From Bemisia tabaci (Eukaryota > Arthropoda > Insecta > Hemiptera > Aleyrodidae), in the NCBI RefSeq assembly GCF_918797505.1, contig NC_092796.1, forward strand, positions 60,542,851-60,606,850: a stretch of DNA of 64,000 nt, in the 5' to 3' direction. Each line of letters starts with the position of its first letter. Within the stretch, counting starts at the first letter, position 1. Below are positions 22,096 through 32,606 of the stretch, one piece after another. The notes under the pieces were generated by a model. The model was given only the letters and a program-made list of their open reading frames with translations, ran no database searches and had not been told where the DNA came from. Made by a program: the position numbers and the translations under genes.

Positions 22096-22255
22096 CAGTC
22101 GCGAGACGTGCATACTATCGATAATTCCTCATTTGAAGTTGTGGTAAAGCATCGATTAGTATGGGTGTTCGTTGCGAGTACCCTGTCTATCGATCCTTTT
22201 CCATAGGTTTAAATAGCAGATCGATCGATACATCGCAAAGCACGCTACGCCACTG
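22096..22255. mobile_element. Family J foldback (copy 2)
   Basis: CAGTCGCGAGACGTGC at the left and GCACGCTACGCCACTG at the right. Internal TCATTTGAAGTTGTGG, GGTGTTCGTTGCGAGTACC and GATCGATCGATACATCGC. 160 bp, uninterrupted. Confidence 0.78.
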
Positions 22256-22447
22256 CCGATTACATTGTTTAGATTATAGCAGTGCCGAGTCCCTTCGATA
22301 TATTTTCTCTGCACTCGAGAAGGACTCGATTTTGCGTCTCGCGAAATAAAAGTGCGCAACCGACCCATCGCGATCGCCTCTGAAGGAGGATGTTAAATTT
22401 TCGTGAAAATTCGAGAAGTCTGCGCATTGGCATTGGCATCGGCTCGG

Positions 22448-22685
22448 CGCACACTGGACCCAGTTAATAGGAGAAGTCGAACAGAAACTGGAGACTTCGA
22501 AAGCTTATATAATCGAAAGTATGAAACAAACAAGTTCAAGGGTATGTCTATTGTTGTTTTTACCGTGAAATTTTCTTTCAGCAACACCCCTTGAATTGAA
22601 TTTGTGACGGGTTAAATATCAAAATTTGAAATTTTGGCCGAAAATTTCATGTCCGACTTCTTTCAATAGCTCGTTCTACTTAGCG
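22448..22685. mobile_element. Family C MITE (copy 3)
   Basis: Left end CGCACACTGGACCCAGTTAA, right end eroded (TAGCTCGTTCTACTTAGCG). Internal ATTTTCTTTCAGCAACACCC and CATGTCCGACTTC. Same orientation as copy 4, 47 bp further on. Confidence 0.7.
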
Positions 22686-22731
22686 GCGGGCGAGTGAGAC
22701 GTGGGAGATCCGCTACCGCCACCCGACTCGG

Positions 22732-22968
22732 CGCACAATGGATCGAGTCAAAAGGAAAGGTCGGACAAAATTTGAAAACTTAAAACGCTCATAACTCCTT
22801 TTATACTAAACTTTGAGGTCCTAAAATTGATTCCATTGGTTTTCTCGTAAAATTTTCTTTTAGCAGAACCCCTTGAAATTTAAAATGTGACGAAATAAAC
22901 ATCAAAATTTGCAGTTTTAGTAAAAACTTTCATGTCCGACCTTTCAAATTGACTCGATCCACTGTGCG
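22732..22968. mobile_element. Family C MITE (copy 4)
   Basis: Ends CGCACAATGGATCGAGTCAA and TTGACTCGATCCACTGTGCG, both well preserved. Tandem arrangement with copy 3, but separated by GC-rich sequence that is not repeated. Confidence 0.85.
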
Positions 22969-23092
22969 GCGGTGCGGCGGCCTCGGCGGGCGTTTGGAAG
23001 TGGACCGCCATGCCACACAGTGGTACGAGTCTTCAGGACGTGAAATTTTTGCCAAAAACGGAAAAACTTCATGTTTAATCTTAGTGAAATTC

Positions 23093-24147
23093 GAGGAGTG
23101 CGTCTTGCAGGAGACGGAGTTTTTATACGTGTCAAATACTTGCGAGATAAGTGGTGTTTCTTGCGTAAAATTTCATGGGAAACACGATAATGCCAATGGT
23201 TCTCTCTGCAACGAACTCCTTCACTCAAAAAAGCTCTAGAAGTTGAGACCGTCGTGGCGGAGATCCACCGATGCACGCCACCAGTGGCTGACGTGCATCG
23301 ATGTATATCGATATTTCCCCATTTGAAGCTATGGTGAAGAATCGATTATTAAGGTGTTCGTTGCGAACACCTTGATAATCGATCCTTTTCCACGGGTTAA
23401 AACTACGGATCGATCGATATATCGCAAAGCACGCCACGCCACTGCGCGCCACCTACGCTAAGAGCTCACCTCTAAATCCGATCAAACTCTCTATCATAGT
23501 CAGAAATAGGGAGACCTGTATCCCCTCCCCCAATAAATCTGTTTGGCCTCTCTCAAGAAATTCGAGGGATTTTGCTCAGCCAGTATGCATGACATATGTT
23601 CCATCTTGGAAATTGGTAGGTATTGAACCAATTTTTCGGTGAGAACAGCTCACAATTGCTCTTGAGCCGACTCGACTTTTTAGAATTTTCCATGGGAAAT
23701 CCCCAGAACCCTCCTGTGGAGCTAAAAGAATTCCCTGAACTTTCATTTGGAACTAGGAGTGTCCCAGTCCCACAGACGCGCGCAGGTTGAGTGTTTTTCT
23801 AGGGCCCCCCAGACCCAGGTACATCCCTTCATCAGGTACTCATCTGGCCCCCTCACGAAAACTTCCTAGTTCCGCTCATGTTCCTCGTGCACGGATAGGG
23901 AGCAAATACAGTAGCAGGGTTGCCATGATTCCAACTTTGGAATCCCCGAACAAAATGGCAACCCTGCTAATGTATTCGCTCCCGATCCGCGCATGGAGGA
24001 TTTGACTGGATATAGAGGTGGTCTCTCAGCGAAGCGTGGGCGATTCCCACCACTAGACGGCCTCAACTTTGAGAGTTTTTTTAAGCTTACGAGTTGGTTT
24101 CTGAGAAAACCGGTGGCACCGTCGAGTTCCTCGCGAGATTTCAACTA
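23093..24147. mobile_element. Probable diverged family G copy, split by J and other sequence
   Basis: The left arm shows CACGATAATGCCAATGG, TCTCTCTGCAACGAACTCC and AAAAAAGCTCTAGAAGTTGA. The right arm shows ATAGGGAGCAAATACAGTAG, AGGGTTGCCATG, CAACTTTGAGAGTTTTTTTA and AAAACCGGTGGCACCGTCGA. These match G1 and G2 in order. The middle is enlarged by the J insert at 23282-23444 and about 430 bp of unassigned sequence. Confidence 0.5.
23282..23444. mobile_element. Family J foldback (copy 3)
   Basis: Best-preserved J: CAGTGGCTGACGTGC / GCACGCCACGCCACTG ends, central near-palindrome AAGGTGTTCGTTGCGAACAC, and ATCGATTATTAAGG mirrored by TTGATAATCGATCC. 163 bp. Confidence 0.82.
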
Positions 24148-24281
24148 AGAGGAGAACTTACACTGTAAATCTATCACTTAATCAAAAGCTCGAGCTCGAA
24201 TGGACGAGCAAACCCAGCGGGACCTCGAATTATCGAAGATAAGGGTTTTTTGAGTTTCAACTTTCAAAATCAAGTCGCCTT

Positions 24282-24366
24282 TAATTGTGCAGATGCAACG
24301 CCGACATCCATCATGGATGAATAGTTGTGTCTCTGCGCCGTCATCAATGCACGTCCTTTCCCTTCC
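24282..24366 (-). repeat. Dispersed repeat P (copy 3, inverted fragment)
   Basis: Reverse complement matches the P core: GATGACGGCGCAGAGACACAAC, split in reading as GATGACGGCGCAG and ACAACTATTCATCCATGATG, then GGATGTCGGCGTTG. It directly abuts the family E copy at 24374. Confidence 0.65.
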
Positions 24367-24606
24367 TCTACTTGGACGTATTTCTACTGAGCGGAACTAT
24401 AGATGAAAGGGGAAGATGGGGTGTGCTCCAGAAAGCTGCAAAAGAAACAATGTCAAATTGGGCGTGATCCCTTCGGAGAAATGGAAAAGCGGGATTTTAC
24501 ATTCTGCCGAACGAAACTATGTGCCAACTGAATGCGGCACTCGTGAGCCGTGGGCATGGAAGAAGAGCGTTGTGGACAGGGCTCATGAGTTAATGCCAAC
24601 CACTCA

Positions 24607-24870
24607 ACAACGGAGCAGCGTTTGAAACTCGGCGTGAAGTCTTGGCAGCCATTTGGCCTGCAATCTTTTTTCTTAGGGGCCAAAATGAAAAATTGCCCTC
24701 TCGAAGTGCCTTGAGTCAGGAATACGTCGAAAAATCCAAAAACGAAGTTTAACGACGATTTTCCTAGCGGTCAGACTTGGCTGCAAATTTCATTTCTTAG
24801 CGGCCAAAGGCGATTTCTTACCAGCGAACTGCTGTTTAGCCGTCGAGTGTTTCAAGCCCTGCAACGGAGA
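24607..24870. mobile_element. Possible family H foldback inside E3
   Basis: CGGAGCAGCGTTTGAAACTC on the left and GAGTGTTTCAAGCCCTGC on the right are an imperfect inverted pair. A second pair is inside (GCAGCCATTTGG / TTGGCTGC; TCTTAGGGGCCAAAA / TTCTTAGCGGCCAAA). The right end resembles CCATTGCGGCGTTTCAAA of the H fragments at 4690 and 10318. Confidence 0.4.
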
Positions 24871-24960
24871 TACCTTCGTTGCCGCTGACGCCACTGGCGC
24901 TTTGTAACGCCCTTTCATGCTTGCGGCCCTCGACTAAGAAGCCTATAGCACACCTCCTCT

Positions 24961-25869
24961 TAGAGTACCTGTATAGCGAGAGGATGGACAGATGTAAAAC
25001 TCCGAAAATCCATCAGGCCTTCACCGATGCTTCTGCAAATAAAGTTAGAGCCCAAAAATTAAGCCAACCTATGAATCTCAATTATCCAGAACGATTTACT
25101 AATACTATTGTTACGAACCATCTTCTATAAAGCACGTTATTTGACTCAGTTTTTGCATAAATTTACTCATTTTTGCGGAAGAACGCTCATTTCTGTACAT
25201 TCTTAGCCATCTTGGTTAGAATTGGAATTAGCAGACTCTGCAGACTGGCAGCGAAATGGAGATGTTGCATGTGTGAGGAATTTGCGATTTGACTAATGAT
25301 TCTAACGTAAAAGTTCGCGACAAACACGATGATGCTACTAATTTTCTCTGAAATCAGCTTCCAAGTTCAAAAAAAGCTCTCAAGTTGAGGCCAAAATGGA
25401 AGGGATATCCCTCGCTACCCCGGGGCCCCGGGGTCCACGTCTACATCAAGACAAATTCTCCATGCAAACATAGGGAGCAAATACATTAGCAGGGTTGCCG
25501 TGTTTTCAGTTGTGGAGTCCTCAAGTAAAGTGGCAGCCCTGTCAATGTATTTGGTCCCTATCTTTGCATGGAGAGTTTGTTTTGATGTAGAGGAGGACTC
25601 TCAGGATAGCGTGGGATATCCTCTCCCCTCCATTTTGGCCTCAACTTGAGAGCTTTTTTGAGCTTGGGAGTTAATTTCAGAGAAAACCAGTGGCACCATC
25701 GTATTTCTCGCGAACTTTTACAAAAAAACAGTGGTCAAATCGCAAATTCTTCACACATGCAACGTCTCCATTGTGTGTGTTAGAAGTTGGTTAGAGGGAT
25801 GGCTGCACTTTCGGGCTCTAAGACCTCCATGAAGCGATCTGTCCATACTCTCGCTGTACAGGTACTCTA
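24961..25869. mobile_element. Family F hAT-like MITE (copy 3), inside E and split by G
   Basis: Ends TAGAGTACCTGTATAGCGAG and CTCGCTGTACAGGTACTCTA. Flanks CCTCCTCT/CCTCTTCT match at 7 of 8 positions, a near-perfect 8-bp duplication inside the E right end. The element is interrupted at 25255-25772 by G and resumes at GTGTTAGAAGTTGGTTAG. Without G it is 391 bp, as in copy 2. Confidence 0.9.
25255..25772. mobile_element. Family G foldback (copy 1, inside F)
   Basis: Ends AATGGAGATGTTGCATGTGT and CACATGCAACGTCTCCATT. Arms of roughly 230 bp are inverted copies: GGAATTTGCGATTTGAC / TCAAATCGCAAATTC, AAAAAAGCTCTCAAGTTGAG / CTCAACTTGAGAGCTTTTTT, GAAGGGATATCC / GGATATCC, CATAGGGAGCAAATACATT / AATGTATTTGGTCCCTAT. 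The centre holds AGGGTTGCC/GGCAGCCCT. The second copy at 38582 is ~90% alike by eye. Confidence 0.9.
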
Positions 25870-25915
25870 CCTCTTCTTTACCCCCTGTCTCTGGTTCCGT
25901 TTGACAGAGATAGGC

Positions 25916-26463
25916 CCATTTCCGCGTGTTTTGGTTGCGTCGGCTATTGTTCGGGTGAACTGTGTGCCGGTGGCCGGTCTCGACGACGAAGACGAAGACG
26001 AAGACGGAGTGCCGCGAGACATCCGTGCCACGTCACGGGCCCCGCGCGGGATTCCTCCGCTCTACGAGTCTCCAAGACTAAAGGAGTCGGATCACGTCTT
26101 GTCTTTCCTCTTTCTCCTGTCGTCTCCCGCCGCCGCCGCGCCGGCCCGGTCTCCCGTTGGATCTGCGGCTGTGGAGGCTGCGCCGGGACCGGGCACCACG
26201 ACGTGCTCCTCGCAACACGATAAAAATATGATAATGGCGGTGAAGGTGAATTACCCCCGAAAAGGGCCCCACTGCTCCACGTGAATCACTCCCGGCCGCG
26301 ACCGTTGCCTTGCCTTGCTTTGAGCTCCCAGGCCGGCCGCCGAGTCTGGTCGCCGATCCCCTCCTCCCCCACCCCCACTTCCACCCCCACCCTCGCCGTC
26401 ACGTATTCGGCGTCCGACGCGACGCACATCCAGCCCGCCAAATGCCCTCGATGCTGGCCACTC
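25916..26463. other. GC-rich CpG-dense patch
   Basis: 25980-26460 is GC-rich, with a short GACGAA run near 25983-26006 and many CpG. A 165-codon open frame (25787-26284) crosses it, but it starts inside family F and its Ala/Pro/Arg content follows the base composition. This could be an unmethylated regulatory or exonic island. No splice structure or known domain is seen. Confidence 0.4.
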
Positions 26464-27016
26464 ATCCACGGTGGATCGAGTCGATGGGAGAGGTCGCACA
26501 TGAAAGTTTTGACCGAAAAGGCAAATAGAGAATTTGCAGGCGTCTGGAATTTGATGAATCTCGTGTTTAAGTGGAGACTACCGAGTGAACTGATCATAAG
26601 GATACCCTTGGCTCATGAATTGAACAATTATTGGAGAAGATATGACAAAATTATCTAATCTGCTAAAATACGTGTGTTTAAATGGGAAATGCCGCCAGAT
26701 GACGTCACTAGGCGGTGCATTTTCTCACTTTTATATCTATTTTTATACTATTTCCCATATCAGAAAAAATTAAAAAATCTGTGAGATCAGCTTTTGAAAC
26801 ACTTTCAGATGAAGCAATAAAAAATTTTCATGCAGCTTCTCCATTTTGAAGTTTATTTCGTCACATTTTAAATTTAAAGGGGTGCTAGGAGCAGAAATTG
26901 CACGAGGAAGCTAATAGAGCCACTTTAAGAAACGTAAAGTTTTGTAAAAACGGAGTCATAAGCGTTTAAAGTCCCGAATTTTGTTCGACCTCTCCTATTG
27001 ACTCGATCCACTGCGC
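26464..27016. mobile_element. Family C MITE (copy 5), split by family D
   Basis: Left end GGTGGATCGAGTCGATGGGA, right end TTGACTCGATCCACTGCGCG. After the D insert it resumes at ATTTTGAAGTTTATTTCG and continues GTCACATTTTAAATTTAAAG as in copy 1. Without D it is ~237 bp. Confidence 0.85.
26527..26842. mobile_element. Family D element (copy 1, inside C)
   Basis: Ends AGAGAATTTGCAGG and CATGCAGCTTCTCC. Shared with 44336 and 48932: CAATTATTGGAGAAGATA, TGACAAAATTATCTAATCTG, AAATGCCGCCAGATGACGTC, CATTTTCTCACTTTTA and ACTTTCAGATGAAG. One TGACGTCA palindrome at 26700. About 316 bp, non-coding. Confidence 0.8.
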
Positions 27017-27026
27017 GGCATAAGAG

Positions 27027-27381
27027 TAGAGTACCTATACGGGAAAGTATGGCCATGAAGGTAATTTTCGAGGTTAGGTCATGGAGCTGGGCCCAAAAGG
27101 GCAGCCCACCTATGCACTCAAATTATTCAGAATGATTTATCATTACAATTATCACGAGCCGTTGTTGTAAAGCGTGTATTTGAATCACTTTTTTTATAAA
27201 ATTACTCATTCTTGCGGAAGGACACTCATTTTTGAACATTCTTCGCCATCTTGGTTGGAAGTTGCATCTGAAGATTATCAGTGGAATTTTAGGGTGTTTT
27301 TTGTGTGAAAAGGTTGGTTGTCCTTTGGGCCTCAAGAGCCCGTTGTTTTGACGTGTTCATACTCTCCCCATAGGTACTCGA
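27027..27381. mobile_element. Family F MITE (copy 4, diverged)
   Basis: Left TAGAGTACCTATACGGGAAA, right ACTCTCCCCATAGGTACTCGA. Internal ATGATTTATCATTACAATTA, GCGGAAGGACACTCATTTTT and GCCATCTTGGTTGGAA follow the F order. No flanking 8-bp duplication visible. It begins 10 bp after C5. Confidence 0.75.
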
Positions 27382-27557
27382 TGCTGTTCACTAATAGGCA
27401 TGGCATAGGGAAAATGGATCGCCGCAAATTTTTCCATATTCCTGCATGATTTCTGAAGAGAAAAAAAAAAACTGTGTCTGATGGATCCGATCGACATGAA
27501 TGATTAGAAAAAGAAAAACGTAAACCAGCTGACAACCATGCATCGATGGCCAACCCC

Positions 27558-27770
27558 GTGAATTGCTTGAAAAACCCGTGAATCAATCGACAAAACCCGT
27601 TGATCGATCGACCAATCCGCTAATCCATCAACGAATCCATGAATCGGTGACAAAGCTGTGAAATGGTCGACAAATCCGTGAGTTGGTCGACAAAACCTCT
27701 GAATCGATCGACGAATCCATGAGATGGTCGACGAAGTGGTGGATCGATGGACAAACGTGTGGGATGATCG
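27558..27770. repeat. Degenerate ~20-21 bp minisatellite
   Basis: About ten imperfect units of the type GTGAATCGATCGACAAATCC, with variants such as GTGAGTTGGTCGACAAAACC and CATGAGATGGTCGACGAA. Period varies between about 19 and 22 bp. The open frame it produces (27683-27877) is not evidence of a gene. Confidence 0.8.
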
Positions 27771-28467
27771 AATTTCCTCGATCTGACTTAAAGAGTTATG
27801 CGGGTTGCATCAATAATTTCGGGAAGCTTCCCGAATGTCTCTCATTGGCAAAGCTGTCGTGTATCGAAAAACTTTAAAATCGAGTTTACCCTTCTTTGTG
27901 ACAATAATTAGCTTATTTTCAAAAGACGACGTGTATTTCAATAAGACTTGCTTGCACCTCAAGGAGTCATTTCATGTTCTTTGGAGGCACATGCAAGGAA
28001 AAGAAAGGGCTGTGTTTTCTGGTCTGATACGAGACTAGTATTCTGTTAGTAAGCTCCCAGAGAAATTGTTAAACATGTTAACGACTAAGAATTTGATTCT
28101 TAGACCAGCTTGGTGATTTTTTGAGACAGCAATGGAAACTTAACTGTTGAGCAGTAGTATTTGCATTTTCCCAGTAAAGAGGGAAATTGAAGAGTTTCTG
28201 GAGGTTGTTTGTAAGAGGATTGTGACTTGCCCGGAGTCACTTCAAAAGTAAAATATAGTTGTCTTGAAAAAACAGAAAAAATAAAATGAAACGAAAGGTC
28301 GTAGCCTCTATGTTAATAATGGACTGTTGAATCCGGTTGAAACGCTTTGCCCTTCCTTTCATTTCATAAGTAATGAGACTACTGGTTCTAATTAACACTT
28401 GGATACCTCAAAGCGTGATAATCTTGAGTTTGCGACGGTTTCTCTCTACCAGCGGTCGCTTTTTCAA
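27771..28467. other. Stretch without recognised features
   Basis: AT-rich unique sequence between the minisatellite and family S. Confidence 0.35.
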
Positions 28468-28771
28468 CACTGAAAAAAATTTTCTTGAGATATTATTTTG
28501 ACTTAAAGCGTCGTATCTGTTCGACGAAATTTGGTTTTTGTTTAGTGAAATTGGTGCGGATTCAACTTAAAGCCAGTTTTTTTGAGTTAAAGAAGCGTAA
28601 TTAAGTTTAAGTTCAATAAAGAGATAGCAAAACAACGTTTCTTCACCTCAAAAAAACTGACTTTCAGTTGAATCAGCACGAATTTAACTTTAAAAAAAGC
28701 CAAATTTTGTTCACAAGGAACTACGCTTTCAATCAAAATAATATCTCCAGATTTTTTTTTTATTATTTTTT
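28468..28771. mobile_element. Family S foldback (copy 1)
   Basis: Left CACTGAAAAAAATTTTCTTG, then GATATTATTTTGACTTAAAG. The right arm mirrors it as CTTTCAATCAAAATAATATC then CCAGATTTTTTTTTT. A second inner pair: GATTCAACTTAAAGCCAGTT / ACTGACTTTCAGTTGAATC. Related in end type, not in body, to 38135 and 59335. Confidence 0.65.
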
Positions 28772-28982
28772 AAATGAAACTCACAATCAGTAAACGTCGA
28801 GACTTGTATGGGCCAGGCTGATGCCAGCGATGTCATGGGGGAGGATGATGGGGTCGATATTTAAAAAAAAATCTGAAAATCAAACGGTGTTCTTTAAAGA
28901 AAAATTTCCAGCCATGCGGGAAGGGGGGCTGGGGCAGACCCCCTGGACCCTCCAGCCTCCTCACTGGCTGCTCCACTGCTTG

Positions 28983-29153
28983 CAGACTATTGCAGAAGTA
29001 TTTTCGCTTGAAATTTTCAGAGAATGCTAATTAAAGTATGGATAAGTTTCAAAAGGAATTGGAGGAAGGATATTTATTATTTACCATGAAAATTCCTATA
29101 CTTTTTCAAAGCAAACTAGGCAACGTCGATATGCTCATGTGGCGTTCTTCCAG
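28983..29153. mobile_element. Degenerate family A remnant
   Basis: Contains CTTGAAATTTTCAGAGAAT and the end AGGCAACGTCGATATGCTCA then GTGGCGTTCTTCC. The left TIR is absent and the right TIR is cut after GTTCTTCC. Confidence 0.4.
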
Positions 29154-29832
29154 TGAAGGCTCGGCGTTATTAAATCTGGAGCCACTATCAATACAGCATG
29201 GCTCATTAGCATAGAACCGCATATTTTGAGTTGTTAAACGCGAGCTATTAAAGCTCGACATGGGCAGTTGATAGCGTCCAAGACAATGAAATATAGTCCG
29301 AGCATGTCATTATTTGATTTCGTCTCATTGGGTGGGTAATTCGTTGGGAATTTGAAAAATTAGAGTGGTTTCAACCAAAATTGGATTATAACGCTGGCAC
29401 CCCGGGCTGGAAGCGTTCCACTTACGAAAAGACCTTGCCAGAGAAGGAGCATGAGACACCCAGGTCCCAGATGGGTGCCATAGAGAAGTCAGGAGTCTAT
29501 TAGTATATGGTTCCTCGCACGTTTCTTACCTTGATAATCGTTGATACTTTCCTATGGTGAGTTACCTCTCTGATCGTTCCGTCTTTCCCAGATGTCATTT
29601 TGGTGTTATTGAACACATTTGATTATTTTGCCTTTCGCTTTTAATAGGAAAAAGGAGGTGCTATCTGCTGGTACGGAGTGCTTTAGAAAGTGATTACTTA
29701 ATGGCGGAACTCCGGAGGATGGACAGGGATGAACTCTTTCGCAAGCGCTTCGATATTTAAAAAGCCTTTCTTCTTCTGGCAACTCTCGGTACAAAAAAAT
29801 CGTATATTTTTGCTGCATCTAACTCTAAAATA

Positions 29833-30577
29833 AAGGGTCAAAAATTAAAAGAACTCAACCAGAGACAAGAGACCCTCCACTAGTATCTTGGCCATGGTGG
29901 AACCTTTTACTTTCGGGACTTCAGCATTCTACTGTTGACTTACCTACATGGTTGATGTTCAACAACGTGTTGGCAGTTTCGTTTTGCAAACAAGCCGAAA
30001 ATGCCGACGTTTGGGAAAGTTGTTTGGCTCATGACGTCATCAGAAGCTCATCATCGACCATGTAGGTAAGTCAACAGCCGAAACTAGCGTGATGACTGTT
30101 GCTCCCTAATAATTGTCCATAAGGAATTGTTGAAACCCCGAAAGTAAAAGCTTCCACCTGTCGCTAGGAGGCCAGTGGAGGGTCTCTTGTCTCTGAACTC
30201 AACTGTACTTCAATAACTTCAATTTGTGCTAAACGCGTTTTGAGGCTATCGCAACCTCATCCTCAGTAGCACTGATATATGCCTCGGAACTCCTAGTTCT
30301 CAAAGCTTCTCTCCTACGTCGCCCGGTGTCTAGAGCTTTTAGCAAAATCCTTGAAGATCCTCGGTCATCATTGCGAACATCATTGCGTCATCGATTGCGG
30401 AACATTTTGCTGAAAGCCTTGGACACCGGGCAACATAGGAGAGAAGCTTAGAAAACAAGGAGTTCCGAGGAATTTATCAGCACTATACTGAGGATGAGGT
30501 TGCGATAGCCTCGAAACGCGTTTAACAAAAAATTGAAGTTATTGAGGTACCGTCGAGTTTTTTAATTTCTGACCCTT
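29833..30577. mobile_element. Foldback Q2, split by Q1
   Basis: Outer ends AAGGGTCAAAAATTAAAAG and TTTTTTAATTTCTGACCCTT. Inner arms CAATAACTTCAATTTGTGCT / TTGAAGTTATTGAGG, ACGCGTTTTGAGGCTATCGC mirrored by GCGATAGCCTCGAAACGCGT, and TCTCTCCTACGTCGCCCGGT mirrored by ACCGGGCAACATAGGAGAGA. Q1 sits near its left end. Without Q1 (and one TSD) it is about 400 bp. Confidence 0.85.
29860..30195. mobile_element. Q1, hAT-like MITE inside Q2
   Basis: TIRs CAGAGACAAGAGACCCTC and GAGGGTCTCTTGTCTCTG are perfect over at least 21 bp, with a perfect 8-bp target duplication AACTCAAC (29852-29859 and 30196-30203). CAG-type ends plus 8-bp duplications are the hAT signature. Inner arms TTGACTTACCTACATGG / CCATGTAGGTAAGTCAA mark it as a foldback. 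One TGACGTCA at 30032. Confidence 0.95.
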
Positions 30578-32212
30578 ACATTTTAAATCAGCTGACCACA
30601 ATGTTTATTAGTCTCGGTTTTACAATCTTACACTGCTGTATTAAGTTCCGGCGATAAAAGATGATCAATTTTTTTATTGTTTTACAAAATTCCAATAATA
30701 TGTCTCGCCCTCTGAGGAATTGATTCAGTGTCCTTTGAGCCAGTCCTCAATATCTTGTATGGTGCGGGGGGAAAAGGATGGTGAGAAATTTCCCCAGGCT
30801 GATAAGCTTTTGAATAATGTGGATACTTTTAAAGCTTGCTTGGCTGCCGACGATTCAGGTGTTTACGAGACATATAAATGACTATAGTGCCGACAAAAGA
30901 ATTCATATTTTGCCCCATGTGAAATGCAATCATTCATAAATTCTACAAACAATATAAAAATAAATAAAAATACAAAAATAATACCATTAATACGTCAATA
31001 TAAGGGGATGTAAGTCACACCAGGCGGTATATCCACATTTTGCAAGCATTTTTTTGCTTCATAAGCGAACTGTAATCAGAATTTTTCGAGACCGTTTCAA
31101 TGAATATAGCTTCTAGGAGCAGAAAAATTGTAATGAAACCGTTTGCGAAACTTAGGATTATAGGCACAACGCTTCCAAGAGAGGTAATAACTTTTATGAT
31201 TTGGACAACGCCTAGGGTGGATGAGTGGATTACTTAGCTTCTCTCTTTATTTCTTTGCGCTCCTTACATTGTTCACTTTCCGGTAGCAAGCTAATCTGCT
31301 TTTCTCAGACAAAATATGGATGACGCAACTCGAAAATGCGCACCTCCGCATCCTAAATCCTTACTCATGTTCTATTTTTTGGAGGGTATATTATCGGCAG
31401 TTTTCTCGGAATTTTCTTCACTCATTCAAAAGCAATCACATAAAAAAATGATGGATATATGACGGTAATTTTTTTAAAAAGAAATAACACAGCCGTATAT
31501 TTTTAGACGGTGCACTGGAGATGCGCTTATTGCGACTTAAGTCATCGATATGGGCTCTGGGCTATTGTGCGCCGGTGGTTTGGCTAGCCTTCGTCGTCAA
31601 ACGTTGCCATTTCGGAGATGAAAACATGGCTGAAGTGCGGCATTCGACCAAGTTGCTCATTTTACATATTCCCCTTCATCTTTAATTCCACCATCATGCC
31701 TTGTCACCTTTCCAATCATAACTCGCAATTGCTATTCTACAATACCAAAATTTCACGTGGAACACGATTTGCGCAGCGAAAATAACTGGATGCCAATGCA
31801 AAACTTAGATACCTAACAACGTTTTTTTTATTATACATTAGTCAAGAATAATTTGAATTTCCCGCTCACAAGAAGAAAACAAACCAGGCTACTTGTGTTG
31901 TTCGAACTGTAAACAACGTGCAACAGCTGAGCCGAAGCGCCGGATTGGAGTTGTCATAATTTCATCTCGCAGAGACTATCATGATAACGTTTAATGCGCG
32001 ATTCAACTCGGGTAGTTTATTTTTTTACGTGTAAAACTTTGATTTCGCATTTATCACAGTTTCGAAGTCTTACTCCTTAAAAACGCTTGCTTGCAATGCG
32101 CTGTCGGCCCTATTGATAAATCTTCCAAATGCTTAGGGTGGCAGAGGCACTTTTCTGGTGATTTTCGTTTTTCACGTTGTCGCCCCTTTGGATCCTAAGA
32201 GCTACATAAATG
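30578..32212. other. Long stretch without recognised features
   Basis: AT-rich unique sequence. 30951-30990 is an A-rich run with TAAATAAAAAT words. No coding frame longer than ~60 codons. It may be intron or intergenic. Confidence 0.4.
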
Positions 32213-32598
32213 TAGAGTACCTGTATAGGGAGAGTACCGACAAATCGGTTCATGGAGGGCTTAGGGCCCAAAAAAGCAGCCACCCTTCTAACCAACTTCT
32301 AACGCACAAAATTTCACTGCCAGTCTGCAGATTCCAATTCTAACCAAGATGGCCAAGAATGTACAGAAATGAGCGTTCTTCCGCGAAATTGAGTAAATTT
32401 ATGCAAAAAACAGAGTCAAACACGTGCTTAATAAAGGACGGTTCGTAACAATAGTATCAGTAAACCGCTCTGGATAATTGAAATTCATAGGTTGGCTGCC
32501 CTTTTGGGCCCTAATTTTATTCGCGGAGGCATCGGTGAAGGCCTGATGGACTTTCGGAGTTTCAGATCTGTTGGTACTCTCCCTATACAGGTACTCCA
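32213..32598. mobile_element. Family F hAT-like MITE (copy 5)
   Basis: Ends TAGAGTACCTGTATAGGGAG and CTCCCTATACAGGTACTCCA, flanked by a perfect 8-bp duplication CATAAATG (32205-32212 and 32599-32606). Orientation opposite to copy 2 (GGTTCGTAACAATAGTATCA, CGGTGAAGGCCTGATGG). Confidence 0.95.
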
Positions 32599-32606
32599 CA
32601 TAAATG

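Larger units (their letters stand above)
24374..25915. mobile_element. Family E TIR element (copy 3), host of a nested stack
   Basis: Left end GGACGTATTTCTACTGAGCG with GGAACTATAGATG. The right end resumes after F3 as CTGTCTCTGGTTCCGTTTGA and AGAGATAGGCC, matching the E end at 33445. Inner blocks GGGATTTTACATTCTGCCGA, TGCGGCACTCGTGAGCCGTG, ACAGGGCTCATGAGTTAATG and GACGCCACTGGCGCTTTGTA all follow E order. Outside F3 it is ~625 bp against ~375 bp elsewhere, because of a further insert near 24607-24870. Confidence 0.8.

Noticed and set aside
25787..26284. 165-codon plus-strand open frame, the longest in the window
   Set aside because: It begins inside the family F right arm, runs into a GC-rich patch and shows composition-driven Ala/Pro/Arg content with no domain.
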